Positions 53,214-63,262 of a DNA stretch of 64,000 nucleotides are shown one piece after another. A program made the position numbers and the translations under genes. Source of the DNA: Gentiana macrophylla (lineage: Eukaryota > Streptophyta > Magnoliopsida > Gentianales > Gentianaceae); contig JAOBSW010000547.1 of the NCBI GenBank assembly GCA_026214975.1, positions 1 to 64,000 of the forward strand. Direction: 5' to 3'. Below the pieces are notes generated by a model, which had not been told where the DNA came from, ran no database searches, and was given only the letters and a program-made list of their open reading frames with translations. How positions within the stretch are numbered: position 1 is the stretch's first letter; every line of letters begins with the position of its first letter.

Positions 53214-53876
53214 GTGCTCACATTGCGGATGGGAGGCTTAGTCTTTCCAAATTCTTTATGTGACTTGGGTGCATCCATCGGACTGATGCCATTGTGCGTG
53301 TGTGAGCATTTGGGTTTACAAAGTCTTCTAGAACCCACTTCCATGAACCTTGGTTCGCCGATAGATCTTCTAAGAAAGCTTCAGGGATTACGAAAGACAT
53401 TTTAGTCGGATCGATAGATTTACCTTTCTGTTGATTGGTACGTCTTAGATATGGGAAAAGATGAGAAAGTCCCCCTGATTCTTGGGAGACCTTTCCTATC
53501 CACAGCTAGAGCCCTCATCGATTGCGATGGTGGGCAAGTGACTATTTGAGTTGGTGACCAGGAGGTGAGCTATAGTGTCTCTAAATCTATTCAAGTACCC
53601 TCTGGTTCTCCAACCGGCTTTTCCATTGAGGAGTCATTTAATGACTTCAATGACTGTATGGAAGAGCAAGTCAAGGCTGTGGAAGCGGAATATGAGCGAT
53701 TGATCGATAATCTGAATAGTCATGGTGTGGTTAATCTAGATCAATTGGCAGCTGACCTTGAAGATGAGTTATTAAGAGAAGAAGCTTTGGCAGTGGAGCC
53801 ACTAAGTAAGCTCAGCGATGTTGAGTTGAAAAGTGGAGGGCTTAAATCGAGTTTAGAGGATCCCCATGAGATCTAG
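53214..53876 (+). pseudogene. Gypsy-2 protease and start of RT linker
   Basis: SLCDLGASIGLMPL at about 53250 has the DLGAS form of the aspartic protease active site typical of Athila; the catalytic Asp is present. After a break, [26 protein letters not shown] (53470-53548) gives the second half. One in-frame stop lies near 53548. 53565-53876 is an acidic linker (ECMEEQVKAVEAEYERL-like, DLEDELLREEALAVEPLSKL). The enzyme would cleave Gag-Pol. Confidence 0.85.
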
Positions 53877-53887
53877 TTCTGAAGCCG

Positions 53888-55060
53888 TTGCCTAAACATC
53901 TTAAGTATGTGTTCCTACGGGAAGGTGACAAGCTTCCCTTGATCATATCTGCCAAGCTATCTCGAATAGAAGAGTTGAAACTGTTAAACGTCTTGCGAAA
54001 AAACGAAAGAGCCTTTGGATGGCAGGTGGGAGATATCCGAGGAATACCTCCTGACATCAGCATGCACAAGATCAAGACTAGTGAGGGTGCTAAATGTGTA
54101 AGACAGCCCCAAAGGAGGCTTAACCCTCACATGCAAGAAGTAGTCAAGAAGGAGATCATTAAACTTCTAGACATGGGTATCATATACGCCATCGCTGACA
54201 GTGAATGGGTGTCCCCTACTCAAGTAGTCCCCAAAAAAAGAGGGATTACTATTGAGAAGAACGAGAAGGGAGAAGAGATAGCATTGAGGCTCGTTACAGG
54301 CTATAGAGTCTGCATTGACTATAGAAAACTCAATGAGGTCACAATGAAAGATCATTTCCCCCTTCCCTTCATTGACCGGATGCTAGGCGTCTGGCGCGGG
54401 GCACGCATTCTCTTTGTTTCTGGATGGATATTCAGGATACTTCCAGATACCCATCGATCCTGGTGACCAAGAGAAGACCACTTTCACCTGCCCTTATGGT
54501 ACATTTGCTTACAGGCGGATGCCATTTGGTCTCTGTAATGCCCCAGCCACCTTTCAAAGGTGTATGATGGCTATCTTTGATGGGCTAGTTGAAAAGTGTA
54601 TGGAGATTTTCATGGACGACTTTTCGGTCTTTGGTCAATCCTTCGATGATTGCCTCGATAATCTTGATCAGGTGTTATCTAGGTGTGTGGAAAAGAACTT
54701 GGTGCTAAATTGGGAGAAATACCATTTTATGGTAGATGAGGGGATAGTTCTTGGCCACAAAGTGTCCGCCAAAGGTATTGAGGTAGATAGGGCTAAGGTG
54801 GAAGCTATCGAGAAGATGAGTTATCCTAAGAATGTTCGCGAAGTCAGAGGTTTTCTCGGACATGTCGGTTTCTATAGGAGATTCATTCAGGACTTTTCAA
54901 AGATCGCCAAGCCCCTGTCTACCTTACTTAAGGAAGACGTTGAGTTCGCCTTTGATGATAGCTGCAGGCACGCGTTTGAGGAGCTCAAAAATCGTCTGAT
55001 CTCTGCTCCAATACTTATATCGCCTGACTGGAACCTACCCTTTGAGCTTATGTGTGATGC
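53888..55060 (+). pseudogene. Gypsy-2 reverse transcriptase (one frameshift)
   Basis: 53888-54400: MPKHLKYVFLREGDKLPLIISAKL, FGWQVGDIRGIPPDISMHKI, QRRLNPHMQEVVKKEI, SEWVSPTQVVPKK, GYRVCIDYRKLNEVTMKDHFPLPFIDRM. A single frameshift near 54415 is followed by 54414-55169: FLDGYSGYFQIPIDPGDQEKTTFTCPYGTFAYRRMPFGLCNAPATFQRCM, the catalytic EIFMDDFSVFG, then KVSAKGIEVDRAKVEAIEKMSYPKNVREVRGFLGHVGFYRRFI. All catalytic Asp residues are there. It is the best RT in the window for placing the lineage. Confidence 0.93.
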
Positions 55061-55390
55061 ATCCAACTATGCAGTTGGTGCAGTTTTAGGGCAAAAGCTT
55101 AATGGAAAGTTCCAGCCTATCTATTATGCCAGTCACACACTGAATCCTAAACTGAAAAGGAATTATTAGCCATAGTCTTTGCTATGGATAAGTTTCGTAG
55201 TTACTTGCTGGGTGCTCAAGTGATTGTGTGGACTGATCACGCTGCTTTGCGGTATCTAATGACAAAGAAAGAGGCTAAACCGCGCTTACTGCGTTGGATA
55301 CTGACCCTCCAAGAGTTTGACGTTCAAATTAAAGATAAAAAGGGCAGTGAAAACGTAGTGGCGGATCATGTTTCTAGGATGTTAAGGTGA
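55040..55390 (+). pseudogene. Gypsy-2 RNase H (small deletion)
   Basis: FELMCDASNYAVGAVLGQKLNGKFQPIYYASHTLN gives the first metal-binding Asp. The frame ends at 55169 because some 10-20 nt of the usual NYTTTEKE segment are missing, then resumes with [72 protein letters not shown] and VADH(L/V)SR carry further active-site positions. Confidence 0.9.
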
Positions 55391-55452
55391 GGAAAAGGTG
55401 ATCGATGATGATATAGATCTTTACTTTCCTCTAGAAAACATCATGTTGATAG

Positions 55453-56430
55453 ATGGTTTGCGCTCAGGACGTTCCTTGGTACTCCTCCATTGTCAACTAC
55501 CTTCATTCCCAGTATATTGATCCTGAAATGTCTTATCAAGATAAGAAGAAGTTCTTCTCTGATATGAAGTCTTTCGTTTGGGATGAACCTTACCTCTTCA
55601 AAATCTGTAAAGATGGTTTCCTAAGGAGGTGTGTTCCTGAATCTGAGCACCGCGATATAATCGAGCAATGCCATAGTGGACCCACAGGTGGTCACTTTGG
55701 TCCTTGGAAAACGGTTGCGAAGATCTTCCAGTCCGGTTTCTATTGGCCCACGATCTTTAAGGACACGGAAGCTTTCTGTAAAGCTTGCGATAGGTGCCAG
55801 AGAACCGGTACTCTAACAAGGCGGTTAGACATGCCATTGAAACCCATTCTTGAATGCGAAGTCTTTGATGTATGGGGGATTGACTTTATGGGTCCCTTCC
55901 CATCTTCCTGCGGGAATAAATAGATCTTAGTCTGCGTAGACTATGTATCGAAATGGGTGGAGGCAATAGCCACTCCTCGCAATGATCATAAAACGGTCAT
56001 GAAATTTCTAAAAAAGAATATCTTCGTGAGGTTTGGATGTCCACGTGCCTTGATTAGTGATGAAGGGACACACTTTTGCAACCGACCTTTGGAAAAAGTC
56101 CTCGAGAAGTATGGTGTTCGTCACAAAATTGGCACAACATATCATCCGATGACTAGTGGTCAGGTTGAGCGAAGCAACCAGAGCTTGAAGAAGATCCTGG
56201 AGAAAACAGTGAACAGTCATAGAAAAGACTGGAGTCTAAAGTTGGATGATGTACTATGGGCGTATCGAACTGCCTATAAGACCCCCATGGGTACATCACC
56301 CTACCAGATGGTTTATGGTAAATCGTGCCACTTGCCAGTTGAGTTAGAGCACAGAGCTTATTGGGCTACAAAGTTTCTTAACTTCGATTCCCAAGCCTGT
56401 GGAAAACATCGACTGCAGCAGATTGCATGA
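55453..56430 (+). pseudogene. Gypsy-2 integrase, one in-frame TAG
   Basis: Zinc domain: EHRDIIEQCHSGPTGGHFG and FCKACDRCQRTG (H-x-H region and C-x2-C). Core: VWGIDFMGPFPSSCGNK, then an in-frame TAG at 55921-55923 where Tyr is expected, then [53 protein letters not shown] and [22 protein letters not shown]. The three catalytic acids (Asp in GIDFMGP, Asp in ISDEG, Glu in QVERSN) are intact. Apart from the TAG the frame is open over about 325 codons up to the GPF/Y linker. Confidence 0.92.
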
Positions 56431-57056
56431 TTTGGGCGAGTTTAGGCCAGGCTTACGAAAGTGCCAGGATCAGTAAGGAAAAGATGAAACTCCTTCATGA
56501 CGCAAAGATCAAGAAGAGAGAATTTCAAGTTGGAGAGCAAGTGTTACTATACAATTCCAGGTTACATTTGTTTCCTGGGAAGTTGAGGACACGTTAGTGC
56601 AGTCCATTTGAGATTCTCCAAATCATTTCTGGGCGTTCTAGAGCTGCAGCGGTTATGGTGATCAACCGTTCGAGTGAATGGTCAAAGATGCAAGCATTAC
56701 ATTGGTGAACCCAAGGTAAAGCCTTTTATTATTCGATTTCTCGATATCCTCGGGTGTAGCACCCTAAAGTCGACGAGTTTGACGAGTTTTGCCCGATTTG
56801 TTTTTACGAGGATGACGGTTGTGATAAATCGAAGAAGTTCTAGGTGGTAGTTGGGACATGGAAGAGTATGAAAGGGAGCAAAAGTTGAAAGCGCCATCAA
56901 AAGAAGAAGAAATCGACCATGGGAAGATTACACGTATATGGCGAGCTATAAAGGATTTAACCCCATGTGTTAAATGTTGTTTTTGCGACACCACACTACG
57001 GACCGGAGCTTAAGCGAGGTAGTGGTGGTAGAAAAGTCAAATGGCTTGATCGGTGA
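56431..57056 (+). pseudogene. Gypsy-2 integrase C-terminus and Cys-rich tail
   Basis: [39 protein letters not shown] (GPF/Y; here a stop and a Ser) and VNGQ...CKHYIGEPK are recognisable at 56495-56715. The tail encodes WDMEEYEREQKLKAPSKEEE, then DLTPCVKCCFCDTTL near 56955-57000, and KWLDR before TGA at 57054-57056. Same layout as Gypsy-1. Confidence 0.78.
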
Positions 57057-57098
57057 GCTTCAACGGTGTCGAGCTAACGACATTAACAAAAAAGCGCT

Positions 57099-57116
57099 AC
57101 TATGGGGCTTCCTAGA
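57099..57116 (+). promoter_or_regulatory. Damaged copy of the post-pol hairpin in Gypsy-2
   Basis: CTA-(T)-GG and CC-TAG arms pair with one bulge around GGCTT. The preceding GCTAACGACATTAACAAA (57073-57090) and GCGCTAC match Gypsy-1. Confidence 0.6.
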
Positions 57117-57545
57117 TATCCATTATTTTTCTTTGTTTTTGTTTATTTTCTAGTTTTTATTTTTGGGCTACTGTCGGTTTCTCGTAGGCTCGGATTTTAT
57201 CGTTTCTTAGTTTTTGTATTTGAAGTTTTTCTGTTTGAATTGGTGTTTTGAATGGAATTTTCTGTTTTTAGCATGAGAGACTGCTGTGGATGTTTTTCAC
57301 TCTCGATTTTTTTCTTTTTTATCTCTACTCTATGATATGGTATAATCCCTTGTTTCCCGAGGTATTTCTTTGTTTTTCAAGTGTGCGAGGTATTTGCATT
57401 AGCTTTTGTGAGTTTTAGGCGATATCAGTTTTACGGTGGATGGTCCATAATTCATCGATATCCTCGAGCATTCTGGGTGATGCGCATCATTTCGAGTTTC
57501 TCCTTTCGGAAGACAATCGGCTAAGTTCTCTTTTCTTTTATTTTG

Positions 57546-57587
57546 TACAACATGAGGGCATGTTGTAGTTTAAGTGTGGGGGAGGGG
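57546..57587 (+). promoter_or_regulatory. Internal hairpin plus polypurine tract of Gypsy-2
   Basis: Arms TACAACATG (57546-57554) and CATGTTGTA (57559-57567) around AGGG, then GTTT, then AAGTGTGGGGGAGGGG. Same layout and 4-nt spacing as the terminal signal 1 kb downstream. Confidence 0.83.
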
Positions 57588-58027
57588 AATGAGTCAATTT
57601 GTATCTACCATTTGCTTAATACATGATGTTTCTATGCAAAATGAGTAAAATTTTCGAAATTTTTGTTTTGTCCCGAGTAGGCAATACACGTTTTTGTTCG
57701 GTTTGTTATAGTCATTGATGCTATATACCATATTTTTAGTGAATTAGTTGTTTCACCAATATTTTATTTTTCACGAGCCATAGTGACGATGAGCTATTTT
57801 ATAAAGCTATACCCCGTTTTGGATTAGTGATTTTTGATTTTCTTATAAGTCATGTACTTAGTGCTACGTATATATCTTGAGATTTATGATAGTTTGTATT
57901 TAGTTCCGAGTATGTTATATTTAGTGAATATCTGAAAGTTTGAATGTGATAAGTAAAACGTAACTATTGTCAAAGTGAAAAAGTTGAATTAATATTGAAT
58001 TAATTGAGTATGTCGAAAGCTGGTCGA

Positions 58028-58200
58028 TGATTGGAGTGAGGTAGGGTGTACCACGTATGTCCTATACCACTATGATGACTAAAAGCTCACGACAGTTAGG
58101 AAAAGCTGCCTTATGATTGGAGTAAGGTAGGGTATTATCTCGAAATGTCCTATTCTACTATGAGGGCAATAGCTTATCCTAATGTGTGTTTAAAAGTGAA
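58028..58200. repeat. 86-bp tandem repeat in Gypsy-2 3' region
   Basis: Two imperfect units, beginning TGATTGGAGTGAGGTAGGG (58028) and TGATTGGAGTAAGGTAGGG (58114), each followed by ATGTCCTAT.C..ACTATGA. The same pair is in Gypsy-1 at about 60350-60520. Confidence 0.83.
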
Positions 58201-58567
58201 TAAGTTAAATCAACTAAGATATCGTTACGAAATTGAATATAAGGCTTAGTTTTCGTTAATCTTATCCCCAGTATAAACTGAAAGATATGATGTAGCGATT
58301 ATCCTCTGAGTATTTCAGAAAGGCCCTAGATATATTCGATCATTCTTTTTCGGGATATGTCACGTTTGTAGGGTACATCTTATGAGTGTCATTTATTACT
58401 ATTCTATGATGGGGTATTAGCTAGTTTTACTTTGAGTTCCTCAAGTTTGGATTTAGTGGAAGTTTTCTATGGCTATGCACACACACAATGGTGAACTTCT
58501 AAGTTATTGAATATATGTTATATTTGTTGAGATGTCTATACTATCTCGAGCCTAATTTTCGTTTTAT

Positions 58568-58604
58568 TTTGCTCGGGACGAGCAAAGTTTAAGTGTGGGG
58601 GAGT
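58568..58604 (+). promoter_or_regulatory. Hairpin plus polypurine tract of Gypsy-2
   Basis: TTTGCTCG-GGA-CGAGCAAA (58568-58586), GTTT, then AAGTGTGGGGGAGT up to the LTR. Confidence 0.9.
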
Positions 58605-60172
58605 TGTTAAGGGTGAAATTTATGATTTATATGATGTTATTCCCGTAACAATATCCTTGGTATTTTAGTACTTTTTATAGAAAAGTGTTGGTTTTATCGA
58701 ATTATTGAGTAAACGAGTTTTAAATGTGTTTAAATGCAAAATCGAGATATTTACGTGATTTGATCGGTGTTTTATGTTTATCCGTATGATGTTACATTTT
58801 GCATGTTTCTATCATGTTGTTAGGTACGTTTGCATGATGAGTAAGGAGCTTAAACGATGATCACATGAAGATGGAAGAGTTGAAAGATGTTTAAGTGAAG
58901 AATCATTGAAGAAACCGGAACCAGGCACTTCATGGGAATTTTGTCCACACTTGTAGGCACTTTCAGGGAAAGTTGTCTTGATGAAAGTTGTAGAGGATTG
59001 AAATATCTTTCCAACGCATGTTGAATCACCTCATTCGGAGCCCTAGAAGTAAAGTTATGAGCAAAATACTGGAGCTGGGTCCTGGACGGGCGTCCGGATT
59101 AATTACGAGTTGAAATAATATTCATGGGCGGGCGTCCATGATTATGAAACAGCGTCTGGAGCGGTTACTGTAGCAACCGACTTGATTTTCCTATAAAAAC
59201 AGCGTGATCTTTACCCTAATGACACATTATTCGAACCCCTAAACCCTAGGGGCAGCTTGGCTGCGTTTTCCTTCGATTTTTCTCTAGTTTTATGCACTTA
59301 AACTTCTAGATTAGATTAGATAATTTCATGTACTTTTATTCATCAATTCGAGTTGTCAAGAAGATGCTAAGAGGCTAAATCCTCTTGAACAAGCGTTGTG
59401 AAGCCGTCCAATTCAACGATTGATTTCTCGTTCGTGATTATTTTGTGAGTTCTATTTCAAGCTCGTTTCTTTTATCATGTTTTGTATGTTTTATTGCATG
59501 TTTAATCGAAAGATGCTTGCTTTGATGATTGTTTATGTGATGAGAGTCGTGTCAACCTTAGATCACCATGATAAAAGATTGGATCTTTGATCTAAATAAA
59601 ACGAAAGTTATTAGATTGATTTTCTAGATTAGAAATCGAAAGATTTCACGTAGGTTAGAAAGGCGTAATCTTTAACATCGAAAGATAAAAGATTAGAAAA
59701 GCGAACTTGTCTCACGAGAGTAGGAGTTTATGCCTTCGATTAGGTGAATCACGACTTGAGTAGAGATCACGAAGTAATCCAATTAGAATTGAATGTTGAT
59801 AGGATAGGTGGATCAATTGCTTGTTCGTTCGTTATAACTTGATTTAATCCTTGAATTTGAATTGTTTAGCTTAGTTAGATTTATTGCATAATTAGGTTTA
59901 TATTTAGTTTAGTTAATTGGTTCGCAACCCTGTTTTCCCTGGCTTTAGAACTTGTTCTTCCGTCGACTTTACATTCTTGTTAGTTTATTTTTCTGTTTCT
60001 TTTTAGTTTAATAATCGTGACATAGTTAGATAAATAAAAACTAGGAATCACTGGCCCGCGAGTTCCACGAGATCGACCCCGGTATAATCACTTTACTACG
60101 ATCCCTACACTTGGGGTATACCGGGTTATAAATTTTATTACTTGTTGTTTTCCTTAGATAAAACCCTAGACA
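58605..60172 (+). repeat. 3' LTR of Gypsy-2
   Basis: 1568 bp, ends ACCCTAGACA. A few tens of small differences from the 5' LTR by eye, many of them single-base indels in G/C runs. TATA box at 59192-59199, telo-box at 59241-59248. Confidence 0.94.
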
Positions 60173-60177
60173 AAAAG

Positions 60178-60854
60178 TTTGAATGTGATAAGTGAAACGT
60201 GATTAAGTCTTTGAAATAGTAATAAATTGTTTACTTGAGGTGTTATGCTCAGTTAGTGCGTGTTTACTAGAAAAATAATTTTACCACCTTGCCCGACGAG
60301 TAAATCTCTAAGTAATCACATGGTTGAATGGTATGTCGGAAGCTAGTCGATGATTGGAGTGAGGTAGGGTATTATCTCGAAATGTCCTATACCACTATGA
60401 TGACTAAAAGCTCACGACAGTTAGAAGAAGCTACCTTATGATTTGAGTAAGGTAGGGTGTTATCACGAAACATCCTATTCTACTATGACGGGTACGAGCT
60501 CATTCTAATCTGCGTATAAAAATTAAATTAAAGACTTAGTTATCGTCGATCTTATCCCAGTATAAACTGAAAGATATGTTGTAGGGACTATCCTCTAAGT
60601 ATGTCGGAAATATTTTAAATGCTCCCTATTATTTTTTTCGGAATGTGCATGTTTTGTGAGGTTCATGTTATAATCGTTTTTATATTTCTAATTTAAACGG
60701 GATGTTGGCTAGTTTTGCTTGAATCAATTTCAAGTGTGGATTTAGTGGAAATTTATTATGGCCATGCACACACACTTGGGTGAACCTCTAAACTATTTAA
60801 TATGCTTTATATTTGCTAAGATGTTTATATGTCTCGAGTCTTGGTTATGTTTTG
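60178..60854 (+). other. Gypsy-1 3' noncoding region, right part
   Basis: Continuation of 48694 after the Gypsy-2 insertion; homologous to 57935-58567 of Gypsy-2. It includes the 86-bp tandem repeat pair (60350-60520). No gene. Confidence 0.75.
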
Positions 60855-60893
60855 TTTTGCTCGGGACGAGCAAAAAGCTAAGTGTGGGGGTGT
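60855..60893 (+). promoter_or_regulatory. Hairpin plus polypurine tract of Gypsy-1
   Basis: Arms TTTTGCTCG (60855-60863) and CGAGCAAAA (60867-60875) around GGA, then AGCT, then AAGTGTGGGGGTGT up to the LTR at 60894. Confidence 0.9.
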
Positions 60894-62591
60894 TGTTAAG
60901 GGTATTTTTATACGATTTATAACGATATATTTTACAATTATTTTCCCCATATTCATATTATTTTCATAGAAATCGAGCTTTATATTGAAATATTGAGCAA
61001 ATGAGTTTTAAAAGTTTCTAAGTGCAAATTAGGGCTAATTATGTGATTTTATTGGATAAATATCTTTATATATGAGATATTACATTTTGCACGATGTTAT
61101 CATGAATGTAGGTACGTTTGCATGGCATTGAAGGAGTTTAAACGAGGTTGGGTGAAGCTTCAAGAAGATGGAAGGAAGAAGAATAATTTGAAGTTGAAGT
61201 GAAGAAGTTTGGACGAACGTCCAAGGACATGAACAGGCGTTCAACATGTAGAAGCAAGTGGACGGGCGCCCACCAAAGCAAACGTCGCCCAAGAGGATTA
61301 AAAGGAAGGGATAAATGTGGAATTATCCTTACTAGGGTTTTAGTTTTTATTCCTTAAAAGAAAAGGATAATTATTAAGTCTTAAGTCGGTTTAAACAAAG
61401 ATCTATATAAGCACATGCATGCGAGCGATGAGCATGATAACCCAGAGACCGACCGGTGTACCATAATCAAGGAGCCGGGACGCTCGGTCGACCGAGTGCT
61501 CTGCTTTCGGTCGACCGAGCCACTTTATTTTTTTTTTTGTTTTTCGTCTGCATTTCGCGAAGCGAGGATGAGCTAAGCCGTCTGAACGAGCATGTGAAAC
61601 TGTTTTGAAGAACGAACTCAATTTCTAGTCTTGGATGTTTTGTAAGTTTAAATTAAAGTTGCTTTCTTTTCTATGTTTATTTGTTATCTTGCAATTTCAA
61701 TCGAGAGATGTCTTTGCATGTTGATGTTTGCCGTATGACGAGAGTCGGTGTAAACTTGATCACCATAGAAAAGATTAGAGCTTTAACCTTTTAACGAGAG
61801 TTGTTAGGTTAGGAGTCTAGGTTCATCATGAATCACAACTTTAGTTAATTCGTTACAAAGTTATCTTAGAAAGAGATTGAGGATATTATCATCACCGGAA
61901 AAGATGAGATTTTGTATCGTTTATTTTATCAAGTTGTACTTGTTCTACCTTCATGTTTTATGCCGGATGTTAATAGAACTTAGAAATACGAGAGTTGATA
62001 AGTTCATTAGATTCTTGTGAAGGAGAGTAGCAATAATTATTCCAACAAGCGAGAGTTGAGGGATAATGTTGTTAGATTAGGGTTTTTAAATCCGTATCTT
62101 TGCTTCATATAGATGTTAGTTAAACCGAGAGGTAACCTAATTAATTGCGTGATAAATCGAGAGAGAAACGCATCTTTAGATAAGATTTAAATCCAAGGTA
62201 ACTTGTGAATAAATGTTTGTACTTCTTATCACTTTCGGTGAGTGTGACGGTTGCGGGAATTGGTGGATCATTGCTTGTTCGTTTTAATTATTTTCGTTTG
62301 TTTTATTTTTCGTTTTGGTTTTATTAGTTAAGTTCGCAACGATCTTTCACGGCTTTGGGTGACAATCTCTCTGTCGGTTTATTTTTCCGTTCTAGTTTAG
62401 GTTTAGGTTTAGTTAATAAAGAAGAATTAATTAGATTAGATTCAACATCCCTTTTCCCTGAGGATCGATACCCGTACTTATCCAACATTACTAGCAACTA
62501 CCCGGTATTCGGCCGGTTAGGAGGTAGTTTTGCATGGTAGTATAGGTTTATAAATTTTCTTTTGTTTTTATGATGCAAAATCTCCCCAACA
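60894..62591 (+). repeat. 3' LTR of Gypsy-1 (complete)
   Basis: 1698 bp, TGTTAAGGG to CCCCAACA, followed by target duplication AGTAG (62592-62596). Dyads at 61211, 61231 and 61260; palindromes near 61483 and 61508; TATA box 61404-61411. Confidence 0.92.
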
Positions 62592-62596
62592 AGTAG

Positions 62597-63036
62597 TCAT
62601 CCACCACTACTAGGGTGTATTTCTTACCACTTACACTTACTGGTGTGACTGGTCCAAACATGTCCATATGCAATAGATGTTGAATTCTTATTGTTGATTG
62701 ATAGGGTTTTGACTTGAAGGAACTTTTGATTTGTTTCCCTTTCTGAAATGCATCACATAGACTTTCTTTCTTGAATGTGATCTCTGGCAGGCCTTCAACT
62801 AACTTGTTCTTTGATAATTTGTTGATGGTCTTGAAATTCAGGTGATTTAGTCTTCTATGCCATAACCAGCTAGTTGACTGTTTGTTTTTGACAACCAAAC
62901 ATGTTTCTGCTTTGGCTGTTTTCCAATCCACCACATACATGTTATCTTTTCTTCTTCCTGCAAGTACTACTGTGTTGGTTTGGCTGTGAATGACTTTGCA
63001 TCCTTCCTTGTCGAAGTGCACATTGTAGCCTGTCAC
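62597..63036 (-). pseudogene. Copia-B integrase N-terminal part (zinc domain, first catalytic Asp)
   Basis: MTGYNVHFDKEGCKVI, RKDNMYVVDW and WLWHRRLNHLNF give the His pair. CDAFQKGKQ has Phe where the second zinc Cys is expected. LLHMDMFGPVTP carries the first catalytic Asp, and KYTLVVVDDY ends the segment at the Gypsy-1 insertion. The frame continues into the Gypsy-1 LTR for about 16 codons. Confidence 0.9.
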
Positions 63037-63262
63037 AAAATTGACTAATGCTCATCAGATTGAAATTAAGTCCCTTGACATATGCCACATTTTGAATCTT
63101 CAGATTGTTCTTGAGCATTGTGCCTTCCTCCTTAATCTTGCCAGGATTTTCTTTGCCTCCAAATGTGACTTTTGGTCCATCAAAAGCTTTAAAGTCAGTG
63201 AGCCATCTCTTGTTCCCTGTCATGTGTCTGGAACATCCACTGTCTATGTACCAGACATCCTA
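63037..63262 (-). pseudogene. Copia-B protease
   Basis: Intact DSGCS at 63230-63244 on minus, followed by RHMTGNKRWLTDFKAFDGPKVTFGGKENPGKI and NLKIQNVAYVKGLNFNLMSISQFCD. The frame changes near 63050 just before the integrase region. This is the only Copia protease of the three with both the active site and its downstream part readable in one frame. Confidence 0.88.

Larger units (their letters stand above)
57117..58567 (+). other. Gypsy-2 3' noncoding region
   Basis: No gene. It contains an internal hairpin plus polypurine tract (57546-57587) and an 86-bp tandem repeat (58028-58200). Confidence 0.7.
48695..60172 (+). mobile_element. Gypsy-2: nearly complete Athila-like element
   Basis: LTRs 48695-50258 and 58605-60172, both starting TGTTAAGGGTGAAATT. 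Target duplication GAAAG (48690-48694) / AAAAG (60173-60177), one mismatch. Inside are a tRNA-Asp primer site, leader, gag, protease, RT, RNase H, integrase and a 3' noncoding region. The LTRs are close to identical by eye, so it is a young insertion, but gag and the gag-protease linker are badly frameshifted. Confidence 0.94.
29448..62591 (+). mobile_element. Gypsy-1: Athila-like LTR retrotransposon carrying two younger insertions; chimeric left end
   Basis: Outer LTRs of the same type start TGTTAAGGGTATTTTT at 29448 and 60894; the right one ends CCCCAACA at 62591. The 5-bp duplication AGTAG (29443-29447, 62592-62596) proves one insertion event in Copia-B. Inside are gag, protease, [Gypsy-NA], RT, RNase H, integrase, 3' noncoding, [Gypsy-2], 3' noncoding and LTR. 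The order PR-RT-RH-IN and the tRNA-Asp primer site mark Gypsy/Athila. The primer site follows a different LTR (Gypsy-X, 31313-32978), so the left end is rearranged. Confidence 0.88.
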
